DNA from: Acidimicrobiaceae bacterium
GTDB lineage: Bacteria > Actinomycetota > Acidimicrobiia > Acidimicrobiales > RAAP-2
DNA length: 46,009 bases
NCBI GenBank assembly: GCA_003153575.1
Contig: PLZW01000020.1
Coordinates: 39,722-85,730, forward strand
Reading direction: 5' to 3'
Position numbers and translations under genes: made by a program. This document shows, piece by piece, positions 7,987-15,871 of the stretch (position 1 is its first letter; every line of letters starts with the position of its first letter). The notes under the pieces are model-generated. The model was not told the origin of the DNA and searched no databases. It saw only the letters and a program-made list of their open reading frames with translations.

Positions 7987-8967
7987 TCAGGGGCGACGGG
8001 CCATGGTGAGCACGAACTCGTCATCGTCGGCCACCCACGAGGCGTCGACCACCAGCCCGCAGGCCTCGAGTTCGTCCCCCAACGCGTCGAGCGAGAACTT
8101 GGTGCTGATCTCGGTGAGCATCTCCTCGCCGGCCCCGAACCCGACATCCAGGCCCAGGTCGGCCACGTGGACGGTGCAGGTGTCGAGCGACCGGAGCCAC
8201 ATCTCGATGCGGTGGTCACGCTCGTTCCACCGGGCCACGTGGGCGAAGCGAGCGGGCACGAAGTCGGCCCCGAGCTCGCGGTTGAGGACGTGGAGCACGT
8301 TGCGGTTGAACTCGGCGGTGACCCCGGCCGCGTCGTCGTAGGCGGCGACGAGGCGTCCCCGGTCCTTGACCACGTCGGTGCCCAGCAGGAAGCGGTCGCC
8401 GGGGCACATGACCTCGACCAGTCCCGAGAGGAAGGCGGCCCGCTGGGCGGGGTCGAAGTTGCCGATGGTCCCGCCCAGGAAGGCGAACAGCCGGCGTCCG
8501 GGCGCGTCCAGTCGGTCGAGGTGGTGGTGGAAGTCGCCGACGACGGCACGGACGCTCAGGCCGGGGTAGGACTCCGACAACGACGTGGCGGCCTCCCAGA
8601 GCGTGGTGTCGCTGACGTCGAGGGGCACATAGGCGTGCAGGCACCCGTTGTCCCGCATGGCGTCGAGCAGGACCCGCGACTTGTCGCAGGTGCCGGCACC
8701 CAGCTCGACGAGCACGTCGGCACCGGCCGCCCGCACCATGTCCCCGGCGTGGGCCTCCAGGATCGACCGCTCGGCGCGGGTGGGGTAGTACTCGGGCAGT
8801 CGGGTGATCTGGTCGAACAGGCGGCTGCCCCGGTCGTCGTAGAAGTAGACGGGGGGGAGCTGCTTGGGCGTCGCCGTCAGGCCGGCGCGGACGTCCGCCT
8901 CCATGGCGGCCCGCAGGTCGCCCGAGGTGAGGTGCACGTCGATGGTGGGGGGGATCAGGGTGTCCAT
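7987..8967 (-). CDS. egtD: L-histidine N-alpha-methyltransferase EgtD (ergothioneine biosynthesis)
   Basis: EgtD methylates histidine three times to hercynine using SAM. The 326-aa length is typical. It shows the family start region PKQLPPVYFYDDRGSRLFDQ followed by PEYYPTRAE, the SAM site VELGAGTCDKSRVLLDA, GGTIGNFDP, and the substrate-site stretch FNRNVLHVLNRELGADF. The C-terminal strand with GEEMLTEISTKF fits EgtD. It lies 57 nt downstream of egtB on the same strand, so hercynine is made by EgtD and then oxidatively coupled by EgtB. egtA, egtC and egtE are not nearby. Confidence 0.95.
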   Translation of the reverse strand: MDTLIPPTIDVHLTSGDLRAAMEADVRAGLTATPKQLPPVYFYDDRGSRLFDQITRLPEYYPTRAERSILEAHAGDMVRAAGADVLVELGAGTCDKSRVLLDAMRDNGCLHAYVPLDVSDTTLWEAATSLSESYPGLSVRAVVGDFHHHLDRLDAPGRRLFAFLGGTIGNFDPAQRAAFLSGLVEVMCPGDRFLLGTDVVKDRGRLVAAYDDAAGVTAEFNRNVLHVLNRELGADFVPARFAHVARWNERDHRIEMWLRSLDTCTVHVADLGLDVGFGAGEEMLTEISTKFSLDALGDELEACGLVVDASWVADDDEFVLTMARRP

Positions 8968-9024
8968 GGGCTCCGGTGTGGTCGGGGGACGTCGGGGTGG
9001 CGGGGAAGAGTCCCCCGTTCCGTG

Positions 9025-10287
9025 TCAGGCGTTACGCGCCAGCCGCAGTCCGCTGAAGGCCCAGCGGGCCGATGGGGGGAAGAAGTTCCGGTAGGTGGGA
9101 CGGACATGGTCGACCGGCGTGACGCATGAACCGCCGCGCAGCACGTACTGGTTGACCATGAATTTGCCGTTGTACTCGCCGACAGCGCCGGGCTCCGGTG
9201 CGAACCCCGGGTAGGGGCAGTAGGCCGAGGAGGTCCACTGCCAGACGTCGCCGAGCGGCGACGACGCCCCGCCCGTGACGGGGGACGGGTGGAGGACCAG
9301 GGTGTCGAGGAGGTGTCCGGCGGGAGCGTGGTCGGCCCGGCGGGCGCTGACCACCTCCCACTCGGCCTCGGTCGGCAGGCGGCAGCCGGCCCAGCGGGCG
9401 TAGGCGTCGGCCTCGTAGTAGCTCACGTGGCAGACCGGACGGGTGGGGTCGACCGGTACGTCGCCGGCCAGGGTGAACTCCCGCCAGCCGTCGTCGTGCC
9501 GGGCCCAGTACAGAGGTGCCTCCCAGCCCTCGGACTGCACGGTGGCCCAACCGTCGGACAGCCACAGCTCGGGGCACCGGTAGCCGCCGTCCTCGATGAA
9601 CTCCAGCCACTCGCCGCTGGTGACGGTGCGGTCGGCGAGGGCGAAGGGCTCGACGTGCACCGGGTGGCGGGGGAACTCGTTGTCGAACCCGAACCCGTCG
9701 CCGCCGTGGCCGATCTCGACGGTCCCGCCGGGGTGGGAGGTCCAGGTGGCCGGCGCGCACGTGCCCGGCCCCGGGAGCGTCAGCGGCAGGTAGGCGGGCA
9801 GCAGCGGGTTCCGCGACAGGACGTGCTTGATATCCATCAGCAACAGCTCCTGGTGCTGATGCTCGTGCTGGATGCCCAACTCGACCAGGAAGGCGGCTCC
9901 GGGGTCGAGCCCTTCGGCCAGGAGCGTCCCCATCCAGGTGTCGACGTGGCGCCGGTAGTTGCCCACCTCGATGATCCCGGGTCGGGACAGGAGCCCCCGG
10001 TCCTGGCGCGGGTACCGGTCGCCGACACCGACGTAGTACGAGTTGAAGAGGAAGCCGAACTCGGGGTGGAAGGCCTCGTAGCCGTCGAGCGAGGGGAGGA
10101 GGAGGAACGTCTCGAAGAACCACGAGGTGTGGGCCCGGTGCCACTTGGTGGGACTCACGTCGGGCATCGACTGCACGGTCTGGTCCTCGGCGGAGAGCGG
10201 GAACGCCAGCCGTTCGGTGAGGTGACGGGTCGTACCGAACCGGCCGACCAGCTCCTGGTCGTCCACCGTCGTCAGGAGGTCGGCCAT
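9025..10287 (-). CDS. egtB: Hercynine oxygenase EgtB
   Basis: EgtB is a non-haem iron enzyme that couples oxygen, hercynine and a thiol donor into a sulfoxide on the path to ergothioneine. The N-terminal DinB-like domain has the iron ligands WHRAH (H50) and HEHQH (H141, H145). The C-terminal formylglycine-enzyme-like domain contains LPTEAEWEV, VWQWTSSAYCPYPGF and YVLRGGSCVTP. The ATG at 10287 is chosen over the longer frame because GGAAGGAG lies just upstream and homology starts at MADLLTTV. Product length is 420 aa. Whether it uses gamma-glutamylcysteine or cysteine cannot be settled by eye. Confidence 0.94.
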   Translation of the reverse strand: MADLLTTVDDQELVGRFGTTRHLTERLAFPLSAEDQTVQSMPDVSPTKWHRAHTSWFFETFLLLPSLDGYEAFHPEFGFLFNSYYVGVGDRYPRQDRGLLSRPGIIEVGNYRRHVDTWMGTLLAEGLDPGAAFLVELGIQHEHQHQELLLMDIKHVLSRNPLLPAYLPLTLPGPGTCAPATWTSHPGGTVEIGHGGDGFGFDNEFPRHPVHVEPFALADRTVTSGEWLEFIEDGGYRCPELWLSDGWATVQSEGWEAPLYWARHDDGWREFTLAGDVPVDPTRPVCHVSYYEADAYARWAGCRLPTEAEWEVVSARRADHAPAGHLLDTLVLHPSPVTGGASSPLGDVWQWTSSAYCPYPGFAPEPGAVGEYNGKFMVNQYVLRGGSCVTPVDHVRPTYRNFFPPSARWAFSGLRLARNA

Positions 10288-10431
10288 CCCCGCTCCTTCC
10301 GGACCGACAGGAGATCGTCGGGGACCACACGGGCACACCGTCGCAGAACCACGCCCAGAACTTACCCGGAACCGCTCCGCCGTACGCCGGCCGGGTCCCC
10401 GCCCCCGTCGACCGGGGGCCTCCCTCCTGGG

Positions 10432-10504
10432 AGCCGGCGGTGGGAATTGAACCCACGACCTGACGATTACAAATCGTCTGCTCTGCCAACTGAGCTACAC
10501 CGGC
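10432..10504 (-). tRNA. tRNA-Thr (anticodon TGT)
   Basis: The minus strand folds as a complete cloverleaf. The 7-bp acceptor pairs GCCGGTG with CGCCGGC (one G-U), with a D arm GCTCAGTTGGCAGAGC. The anticodon stem GACGA/TCGTC encloses loop TTTGTAA with anticodon TGT (10469-10471 on the plus strand), and the T arm is GTGGG TTCAATT CCCAC. Discriminator base is T and no CCA is encoded. It lies in the egtB/LytR_C spacer. Confidence 0.96.
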
Positions 10505-10603
10505 GCTGCCCCCGACCTGCGGGAGCCCGCCCCAGTGTACGGTCCGCCGTACCCCCGGAAGGAGTGCTTGCTTCTGCACCCGGCGGTTGGCAGGCTGACG
10601 GGA

Positions 10604-11194
10604 GTGGACGATCCCTCGGCGCCCGACCCACATCCCCCGGAGCGTTCGGGACCCAGAGTCCCTGTCGACCGGGCGGTCATCCTCCTGGGGTTGTTCGTCC
10701 TGGCCGCGGTCCTGCTCCTCGGGCAGCTCAAGACGCCCACCCCGGCCGCCTCGGGTTCGGCCGCCGCCGAGACCACCACCACCGTTGCGGGTACGCCGAC
10801 CACGACGCATCCGGGCCATGCGACCACCACCACGACCACCACCACCTCGCCGGTGGCCAAGGCCAAGAGCAACGTCCCGGTCCTCGTGGCCAACGCCTCG
10901 GGCAAGACCGGCGCCGCCGCCGCCATCACCAATGAGCTCCAGCTGGCGGGCTGGAACGTGCAGGCCCCGATCAACGCCACCGCCCATGTGGCCACCTCGA
11001 GCGTCTACTACGTGAGCGGCCAGAAGGTGGCGGCCACCGGGGTGGCGGCCACCCTCCATCTCCCGTCCTCCGCCGTGCTGCCGTACACCACCGCCGCGCC
11101 GGTCACCACCATGGGCACCGCCGAGGTCCTGGTGGTGGTGGCGCCGGACCTGGCCGGAGCCGGGACCACGACCACCGTCGCCCCGGGCACCTGA
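10604..11194 (+). CDS. Membrane-anchored LytR C-terminal (LytR_C) domain protein
   Basis: Predicted single-pass envelope protein. One membrane segment (AVILLGLFVLAAVLLLG) lies near residues 25-42. A Thr/Ala-rich linker with an eight-Thr run follows, then a LytR_C-type domain starting VPVLVANASGKTGAAAA and containing LQLAGWNV. Such domains accompany LytR-CpsA-Psr wall ligases, but the catalytic LCP domain is absent. The start is uncertain. GTG 10604 is used here. AAGGAG at 10559-10564 lies upstream of TTG 10568 and CTG 10574, which would add 10-12 residues. The gene ends in CTGA, where the otsB frame begins. Confidence 0.75.
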   Translation: MDDPSAPDPHPPERSGPRVPVDRAVILLGLFVLAAVLLLGQLKTPTPAASGSAAAETTTTVAGTPTTTHPGHATTTTTTTTSPVAKAKSNVPVLVANASGKTGAAAAITNELQLAGWNVQAPINATAHVATSSVYYVSGQKVAATGVAATLHLPSSAVLPYTTAAPVTTMGTAEVLVVVAPDLAGAGTTTTVAPGT

Positions 11195-12033
11195 GCGACC
11201 TGGACGTCACCGGCGGGTCGGGACCTGACCCGCTGCCCCCCGGAGCCGAGGCCCTGCTGGCCCCGCTGCTGGTCGATCCGTCCGCCACCGCGCTGATCAC
11301 CGACTTCGACGGCACGCTGTCCCCCATCGTGGAGGATCCGGCGGCGGCCCGGGCCCTCGACGGCGTGCCCGACCTCCTGGACCGCCTGTCGCAACGCTTC
11401 GCCACGGTGGCGGTCGTCTCCGGCCGGCCGGCGGCCTTCCTGGTCGAGCGCCTCGGCCACCGGGCCCTGCCGGGCCCGTCCCGCGTCCACCTGGTCGGTC
11501 TCTACGGGATGGAGAAGGCGGCCCCCGACGGTGCGGTCCACTTGACCGAGGCCGCCGCGCCGTGGCTCCCGGTGGTGGCCGGGGTGGCGGCCCGTCTCCA
11601 GGCCGCCGCCCCCTCCGGCGTCCTGGTCGAGTTGAAGGGCCCGGCGGTGACCGTCCACTGGCGACAGGTCCCGATGGCGGAGGATCGGGTGGTGGGCATG
11701 GTCGCCGAGGAGGCGGCCCTCAGCGGCCTCATCCCGTACCCGGGTCGTGCCTCGATCGAGCTGCGACCCCCGATCGGGGTCGACAAGGGGACGGTGGTCC
11801 GGGATCTGACCGAGGGCTGCACGGCGGCGTGCTTCCTGGGCGACGACCTCGGCGACCTGCCGGCCTTCGCCGCCCTCGACCGTCGGGCAGCGGAGGACGG
11901 TACGGCCAGGGTGGGAGTGGCGGTACGCGACGCCGAGACGGCCATCGAGGTGGTTGATGCCGCCGACCTCGAGGTGGACGGGCCCGAAGGAGCCCGGACC
12001 GTGCTCGAGTGGCTGGACCGCCGGTCGGCCTAG
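11191..12033 (+). CDS. otsB: Trehalose-6-phosphate phosphatase OtsB (probable CTG start)
   Basis: This HAD-family phosphatase releases trehalose from trehalose 6-phosphate. HAD motifs are clear: DFDGTLSPI (I), VVSGRP (II) and FLGDDLGDLPAF (IV). The first ATG/GTG/TTG in frame is GTG 11329, which lies after motif I and cannot be the real start because the nucleophile Asp would be lost. The region between has only CTG codons. CTG 11191 overlaps the upstream stop as CTGA and gives a 280-aa product of normal size. The frame ends convergently with otsA, and the two stop codons share the palindrome CTAG at 12030-12033. Confidence 0.9.
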   Translation: MSDLDVTGGSGPDPLPPGAEALLAPLLVDPSATALITDFDGTLSPIVEDPAAARALDGVPDLLDRLSQRFATVAVVSGRPAAFLVERLGHRALPGPSRVHLVGLYGMEKAAPDGAVHLTEAAAPWLPVVAGVAARLQAAAPSGVLVELKGPAVTVHWRQVPMAEDRVVGMVAEEAALSGLIPYPGRASIELRPPIGVDKGTVVRDLTEGCTAACFLGDDLGDLPAFAALDRRAAEDGTARVGVAVRDAETAIEVVDAADLEVDGPEGARTVLEWLDRRSA

Positions 12034-13466
12034 CGGGCGGCTGCCAACTGGTCGTCCAGCCAGTCCCTGGGCCGGCGGGCCCGGACGGCGGTCCGCAGGG
12101 CGGCGGCCCGGGCGGCCCGCTCCTCGGGGCCGGCGGCCAGGGCGTGGGCCAGCACGGCGGCCGTCCCGGTGACGTCGAAGGGGTTGACCTCGAGGGCTCC
12201 CCCGGCCAACTGGTCGAAGGCACCGGCCTCGCGGGACAGGGCCAGCACCCCGTCGCGGGTGTTGATGATGGGACCCTCTGTGGCCACCAGGTTGAGTCCG
12301 TCGCGTACCGGGTTCACCAGGAGCACGTCGTAGCGGGTGAGTGCGGCCAGCGATCGGGTGTAATCGTCCTGCACTTCCAGCACGATCGGCGTCCACCCGG
12401 GTGTGCCCCACCGCTCGTTGATGCGGGCCACGGTCGTCGCCACCTCGTCCTGGTAGGCGAGGTACTCCGCCAGCGCCTGGCGGGTCGGGTAGGCGAGGGC
12501 CACGAACACCACCCGCTCCCGGTGGGCCGGCACCTGCTCGAGCAGCTCCTCGTAGGCCCAGAACCCGCGCAGCAGGTTCTTCGACAGTTCCATGCGGTCG
12601 ACCCGGACGATGACCGCCCGGTCGCTCCCGCCCACCGAATCCTCGATGCGGGCCAGGGCGGCGGCCACCCCCGGCCCGGCGGCGGAGGCCCGCAGACGGC
12701 CGGCGTCCGTCGACAAGGGGGAGACGAACGTGGCCGTGGTCGAGGCGTCGATCCCGGAGGAGGCCAGCCCGGCCCGGAAGGCGGCCGCCCAGCGCTCGGA
12801 GTGGAACCCGCACGCGCCGAAGCGGGCCATGGCGGCCATCAGCTCGTCGCCCACGGAGGTCGGCAGCATCCGCAGCACCGACGGGTCGGCGAACGGCGTG
12901 TGGGTGAAGTGCACGGTCGCCAGGTCGGGACGCAGGTCGGACAACGTGGGGGCGAGCAGGGAGAGGTGGTAGTCCTGGACCAGGACGCGCCCCCCGGGCG
13001 GGGCCACCTCGGCCACCCGCTCGGCTATCAACCTGTTGAAGGTGCGATAGGCGTCCCACGCCTCCATCCACCGCCGGTCGGTGCGCGGCCGGCGGGCCGA
13101 GTCGAACAGATGGTGGTGGCAGAACCACAAGGTGGCATTCGACACCACGTTGTAGGCCAGGTTGTAGACGTTGGCCTCCGGCTCGACCAGCTCGACCCGC
13201 AGCCCGTCGGCGGTCATCAGCCCCTGTGAGGCGGCCTTGCGGTCGGCCTCGTTCATGGTGCACGCCACCCAGGTGGCCCCGGTGCCCTCGACGAGAGGGT
13301 GGAGCGAGCCGGCCAGGCCACCCCCCGAGGGGACGGACTCGAGGCGGCCGTCCTCGACGCGGAAGGCCAGCGGCCCACGGTTCGAGACGAGGACGGTGTC
13401 GGACAGGGACCCGTCGCCGGCGGTCGTCGGGGAGTCCACCGGGGCGGGGCGGGGGTCGGGTCCCAT
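12030..13466 (-). CDS. otsA: Trehalose-6-phosphate synthase OtsA (GT20)
   Basis: OtsA joins glucose from a nucleotide sugar to glucose 6-phosphate. The 478-aa product has the N-terminal LVSNRGPLAF and GGGLAGSLHPL loop, VLVQDYHLSLL, and FTHTPFADP. Later come VIVRVDRMELSKNLLRGF and the donor site VNPVRDGLNLVATEG. The terminal residues correspond to the usual WL/DQL end. A TAGCGT -10 box ends 6 nt before ATG 13466, which supports this start and a leaderless mRNA. It converges with otsB, so the two steps of trehalose synthesis are encoded tail to tail under separate promoters. With gpgS nearby, compatible-solute synthesis is a local theme. Confidence 0.95.
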   Translation of the reverse strand: MGPDPRPAPVDSPTTAGDGSLSDTVLVSNRGPLAFRVEDGRLESVPSGGGLAGSLHPLVEGTGATWVACTMNEADRKAASQGLMTADGLRVELVEPEANVYNLAYNVVSNATLWFCHHHLFDSARRPRTDRRWMEAWDAYRTFNRLIAERVAEVAPPGGRVLVQDYHLSLLAPTLSDLRPDLATVHFTHTPFADPSVLRMLPTSVGDELMAAMARFGACGFHSERWAAAFRAGLASSGIDASTTATFVSPLSTDAGRLRASAAGPGVAAALARIEDSVGGSDRAVIVRVDRMELSKNLLRGFWAYEELLEQVPAHRERVVFVALAYPTRQALAEYLAYQDEVATTVARINERWGTPGWTPIVLEVQDDYTRSLAALTRYDVLLVNPVRDGLNLVATEGPIINTRDGVLALSREAGAFDQLAGGALEVNPFDVTGTAAVLAHALAAGPEERAARAAALRTAVRARRPRDWLDDQLAAAR

Positions 13467-13472
13467 GCCCGG

Positions 13473-13478
13473 ACGCTA
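13473..13478 (-). promoter_or_regulatory. -10 element of otsA (leaderless)
   Basis: TAGCGT on the minus strand ends exactly 6 nt before the otsA ATG at 13466. No ribosome binding site is visible. Confidence 0.6.
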
Positions 13479-13543
13479 CCCCGCCGACCTGTGGGATCTC
13501 GGCCATTCGGGCGGCACCGCACCCGGGTGCCCGAAGAAAGGGG

Positions 13544-13572
13544 TTGACAGGTAGTGAGTAAGCACTCACAAT
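13544..13572 (+). promoter_or_regulatory. Promoter and operator of the TetR gene
   Basis: TTGACA (13544-13549), 17-bp spacer and CACAAT (13567-13572) form a good sigma-70-type promoter; the -10 box ends 6 nt before ATG 13579. Between the boxes, and overlapping the -10, lies the inverted repeat GTGAGT-AAGC-ACTCAC (13554-13569). A protein bound there would block RNA polymerase, consistent with autorepression by the TetR product. Confidence 0.82.
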
Positions 13573-13578
13573 AACCGT

Positions 13579-14205
13579 ATGATGGTTTCCAGCCGGATGA
13601 CCGCCTCCGAGCGCCGCACCGCCGTCCTGGCCGCGGCGATCACCGAGTTCGCCCGTTCGGGCTACGCCGGGACGTCCACCGACGCCATCGCCACCCGCGC
13701 CGGAATCTCCCAGCCCTACCTGTTCCGCCTGTTCGGCACCAAAAAGGAACTGTTCATCGCCACGTATGGGCTCGTCTCCGACCGGATCATCGCCGCCATG
13801 ACCCGGGCCACCACCGGCTTGCACGGTGAAGATGCCCTGGAAGCCATGGGTGTCGCCTACTCCGAACTGCTCCAGGACCCCGAGCTGCTGCAAGTGCAGC
13901 TGCACGGGTTCGCCGCCGCCCCGGGCGACGCCGACGTCGCCGCCACGTGCCGGCGCACCTTCGAGGTGCTGTGGCAGCTGGTCGACGAGCGGACCGGCAT
14001 CTCCGACGAGGAGATCCGCCAGTTCTTCGCCATGGGGATGATGATGAACGTCATGTCCGCCATCGACCTCCTGTCGGTGCCCGAGCGCTGGGCCCAGAGC
14101 TTCTGTCCCCACCCCGAGAAGATCACCGCCATCATGGCGGCCAGTAGAGCCATCAAGGACCAGCGCATCGCCGAACTGGTCCTTGCCGAGGAGGTCCCCG
14201 CATGA
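13579..14205 (+). CDS. TetR/AcrR-family transcriptional regulator (autoregulated, controls MFS pump)
   Basis: The 208-aa protein has an N-terminal helix-turn-helix domain (ITEFARSGYAGTSTDAIA, ISQPYLFRLFGTKKEL) typical of TetR repressors and a helical ligand-binding domain. A Met-rich stretch (FAMGMMMNVMSAIDLL) lies near residue 155. The ATG follows its -10 box by 6 nt, predicting leaderless translation. A matching 6-4-6 operator lies before the adjacent MFS gene, so the protein probably represses itself and the transporter and is released by a transported compound. The ligand is unknown. Confidence 0.9.
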   Translation: MMVSSRMTASERRTAVLAAAITEFARSGYAGTSTDAIATRAGISQPYLFRLFGTKKELFIATYGLVSDRIIAAMTRATTGLHGEDALEAMGVAYSELLQDPELLQVQLHGFAAAPGDADVAATCRRTFEVLWQLVDERTGISDEEIRQFFAMGMMMNVMSAIDLLSVPERWAQSFCPHPEKITAIMAASRAIKDQRIAELVLAEEVPA

Positions 14206-14228
14206 ACCAGCCCGCCGTTCCCCTTTTT

Positions 14229-14259
14229 TTGACCCGCAGAGTTAGTGACCACTCACAAC
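14229..14259 (+). promoter_or_regulatory. Second TetR operator and promoter, upstream of the MFS gene
   Basis: TTGACC (14229-14234) is followed by the imperfect inverted repeat GTTAGT-GACC-ACTCAC (14241-14256), which has the same 6-4-6 layout as the operator at 13554 and shares ACTCACAA on the right. The equivalent of the TetR-gene -10 box is CACAAC at 14254-14259. This site sits inside a frame that opens at ATG 14202, which argues that the MFS gene starts downstream of it. Confidence 0.72.
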
Positions 14260-14306
14260 TGAGGGAGTGGCCGTCAGTCCCGTTCAGGCGGAGTACCTGG
14301 ACCACG

Positions 14307-15818
14307 GTGCAGCGTCCCACCCGGGCCGGCGGATCCGGTCCCGGCCGTCCCGATGTGGCCCCGCCGGCCCCCGACGACAGCGGGTCGTCGGGGTCTCGGG
14401 CCGTGTGGGCGGTCGTGATCACCGGGTTGGCGCTGTTCATGGCGTCCCTCGACAACCTGGTGGTGTCGACCGCCCTCCCGGTCATCCGGGTCCACCTCCA
14501 CGCCGGGCTGTCCGGTCTGGAGTGGACGGTCAACGCCTACACCCTGACCTTCGCCGTCCTGTTGCTCACGGCTGCCACCCTCGGCGAGCGCTTCGGGCGC
14601 CGGCGGATCTTCGTCACCGGGATCGCCCTGTTCACCGCGGCGTCGGCGGTGGCCGCCATGGCCCCGAGCATCACCGTGCTGATCGCCGCCCGGGCCGTGC
14701 AGGGAGCGGGCGGGGCCATGATCATGCCGTTGTCGCTGACCCTGTTGAGCGCGTCGGTCCGACCGGAACGGCGCAACGCCGCCCTCGGCATGTGGGGCGC
14801 CATCGGCGGGGTGGCCATCGCCATCGGCCCGCTGGTCGGAGGTGCGGTGACCAGTGGCTGGGCCTGGCAGTACATCTTCTGGCTGAACGTGCCCGTCGGC
14901 CTCGTCCTGGTGCCGCTGGCCCGCTGGCGCCTGGCCGAGTCCCGTGGGTCGTCCGCCCCCCTCGACCTGGCCGGCGTCGGGCTGGTCAGCGTCGGGCTGT
15001 TCGGAGTGGTCTTCGGCCTCGTCCGGGGCAACGCCCACGGCTGGACGTCGACATCGGTGCTGGCCTCATTTGCCGTCGGCATCGTGGCGCTGGCCGCCTT
15101 CGTGGCCTGGGAGCTCCGGTCCGACCACCCCATGCTCGACATCCGCCTCTTCGCCCACCGGGGCTTCGCGGCCGTCAACGTGACGGCCATGCTGTTCAGC
15201 TTCGGGATGTTCGGGGCCATCTTCTTCCTGTCCCAGTTCCTCCAGACCGTCCAGGGCTACTCGCCGCTGCAGGCCGGTATCCGGGTCCTGCCGTGGACAG
15301 CCATGATCATGGTCCTGGCTCCGTTCGTGGGCCTACTGGCCGAGCGGTGGGGCGGCAGGCCCCTGGTCATCACCGGGCTCGCCCTCCAGGCCACCGGCCT
15401 GGCCTGGCTGGCCTCCATCCTGACGCCCACCACTCCTTACAGCGACATGATCGCCCCCTTCGTGTTGTGCGGCGTGGGGATGACCCTCTTCTTCGTACCC
15501 CTGGCCTCGGTGGTGCTGGGCACCCTCCCGAAGGCATTGGAAGGTGTGGCCTCAGGGGCCAACGCCGCCTTCCGGGAGTTGGGCGGGGTCCTCGGGATCG
15601 CCGTGCTGGGTGCGGTGTTCAGCTCGAGCGGCGGCTACGCATCGGCCCAGGACTACGTGTCGGGCCTGGTCCCGGCGGTGGCCGTCGGTGCCGCCGTGGT
15701 GGCCGTCGGTGGGCTCTGCGCCCTCGCTCTGCCCCGCCGGCGGAAGCTGCGGACGGGGATCGACGCCTCCGACGTCCCGGTCCTGGTCGACTCGCCCCCC
15801 GAGCCCGCGTTCCGCTAG
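14307..15818 (+). CDS. MFS drug efflux transporter, DHA2 (EmrB/QacA) type
   Basis: Predicted 14-helix proton-coupled exporter. Helix 1 carries FMASLDNLVVSTALPVI. The loop motif GERFGRRRIF and the antiporter motif region GAIGGVAIAIGPLVGGAV then WQYIFWLNVPVG identify the drug:H+ antiporter-2 group. The frame opens at ATG 14202, overlapping the TetR stop (ATGA). A promoter and operator lie at 14229-14259, so I use GTG 14307, the first start codon after them; the extra N-terminal 35 residues look non-conserved. Both products may exist, one from read-through and one from the internal promoter. Substrate unknown. Confidence 0.9.
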   Translation: MQRPTRAGGSGPGRPDVAPPAPDDSGSSGSRAVWAVVITGLALFMASLDNLVVSTALPVIRVHLHAGLSGLEWTVNAYTLTFAVLLLTAATLGERFGRRRIFVTGIALFTAASAVAAMAPSITVLIAARAVQGAGGAMIMPLSLTLLSASVRPERRNAALGMWGAIGGVAIAIGPLVGGAVTSGWAWQYIFWLNVPVGLVLVPLARWRLAESRGSSAPLDLAGVGLVSVGLFGVVFGLVRGNAHGWTSTSVLASFAVGIVALAAFVAWELRSDHPMLDIRLFAHRGFAAVNVTAMLFSFGMFGAIFFLSQFLQTVQGYSPLQAGIRVLPWTAMIMVLAPFVGLLAERWGGRPLVITGLALQATGLAWLASILTPTTPYSDMIAPFVLCGVGMTLFFVPLASVVLGTLPKALEGVASGANAAFRELGGVLGIAVLGAVFSSSGGYASAQDYVSGLVPAVAVGAAVVAVGGLCALALPRRRKLRTGIDASDVPVLVDSPPEPAFR

Positions 15819-15871
15819 GCCGCCCGGTCGCGACGCGCGTGTCGCCCGGACGTGCCCGGCGCCCGGTTCCC

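Noticed and set aside
11008..14112. A minus-strand frame of about 1030 codons antisense to otsB and the TetR gene
   Set aside because: High GC leaves antisense frames open; its translation is low-complexity and it overlaps firmly identified genes.
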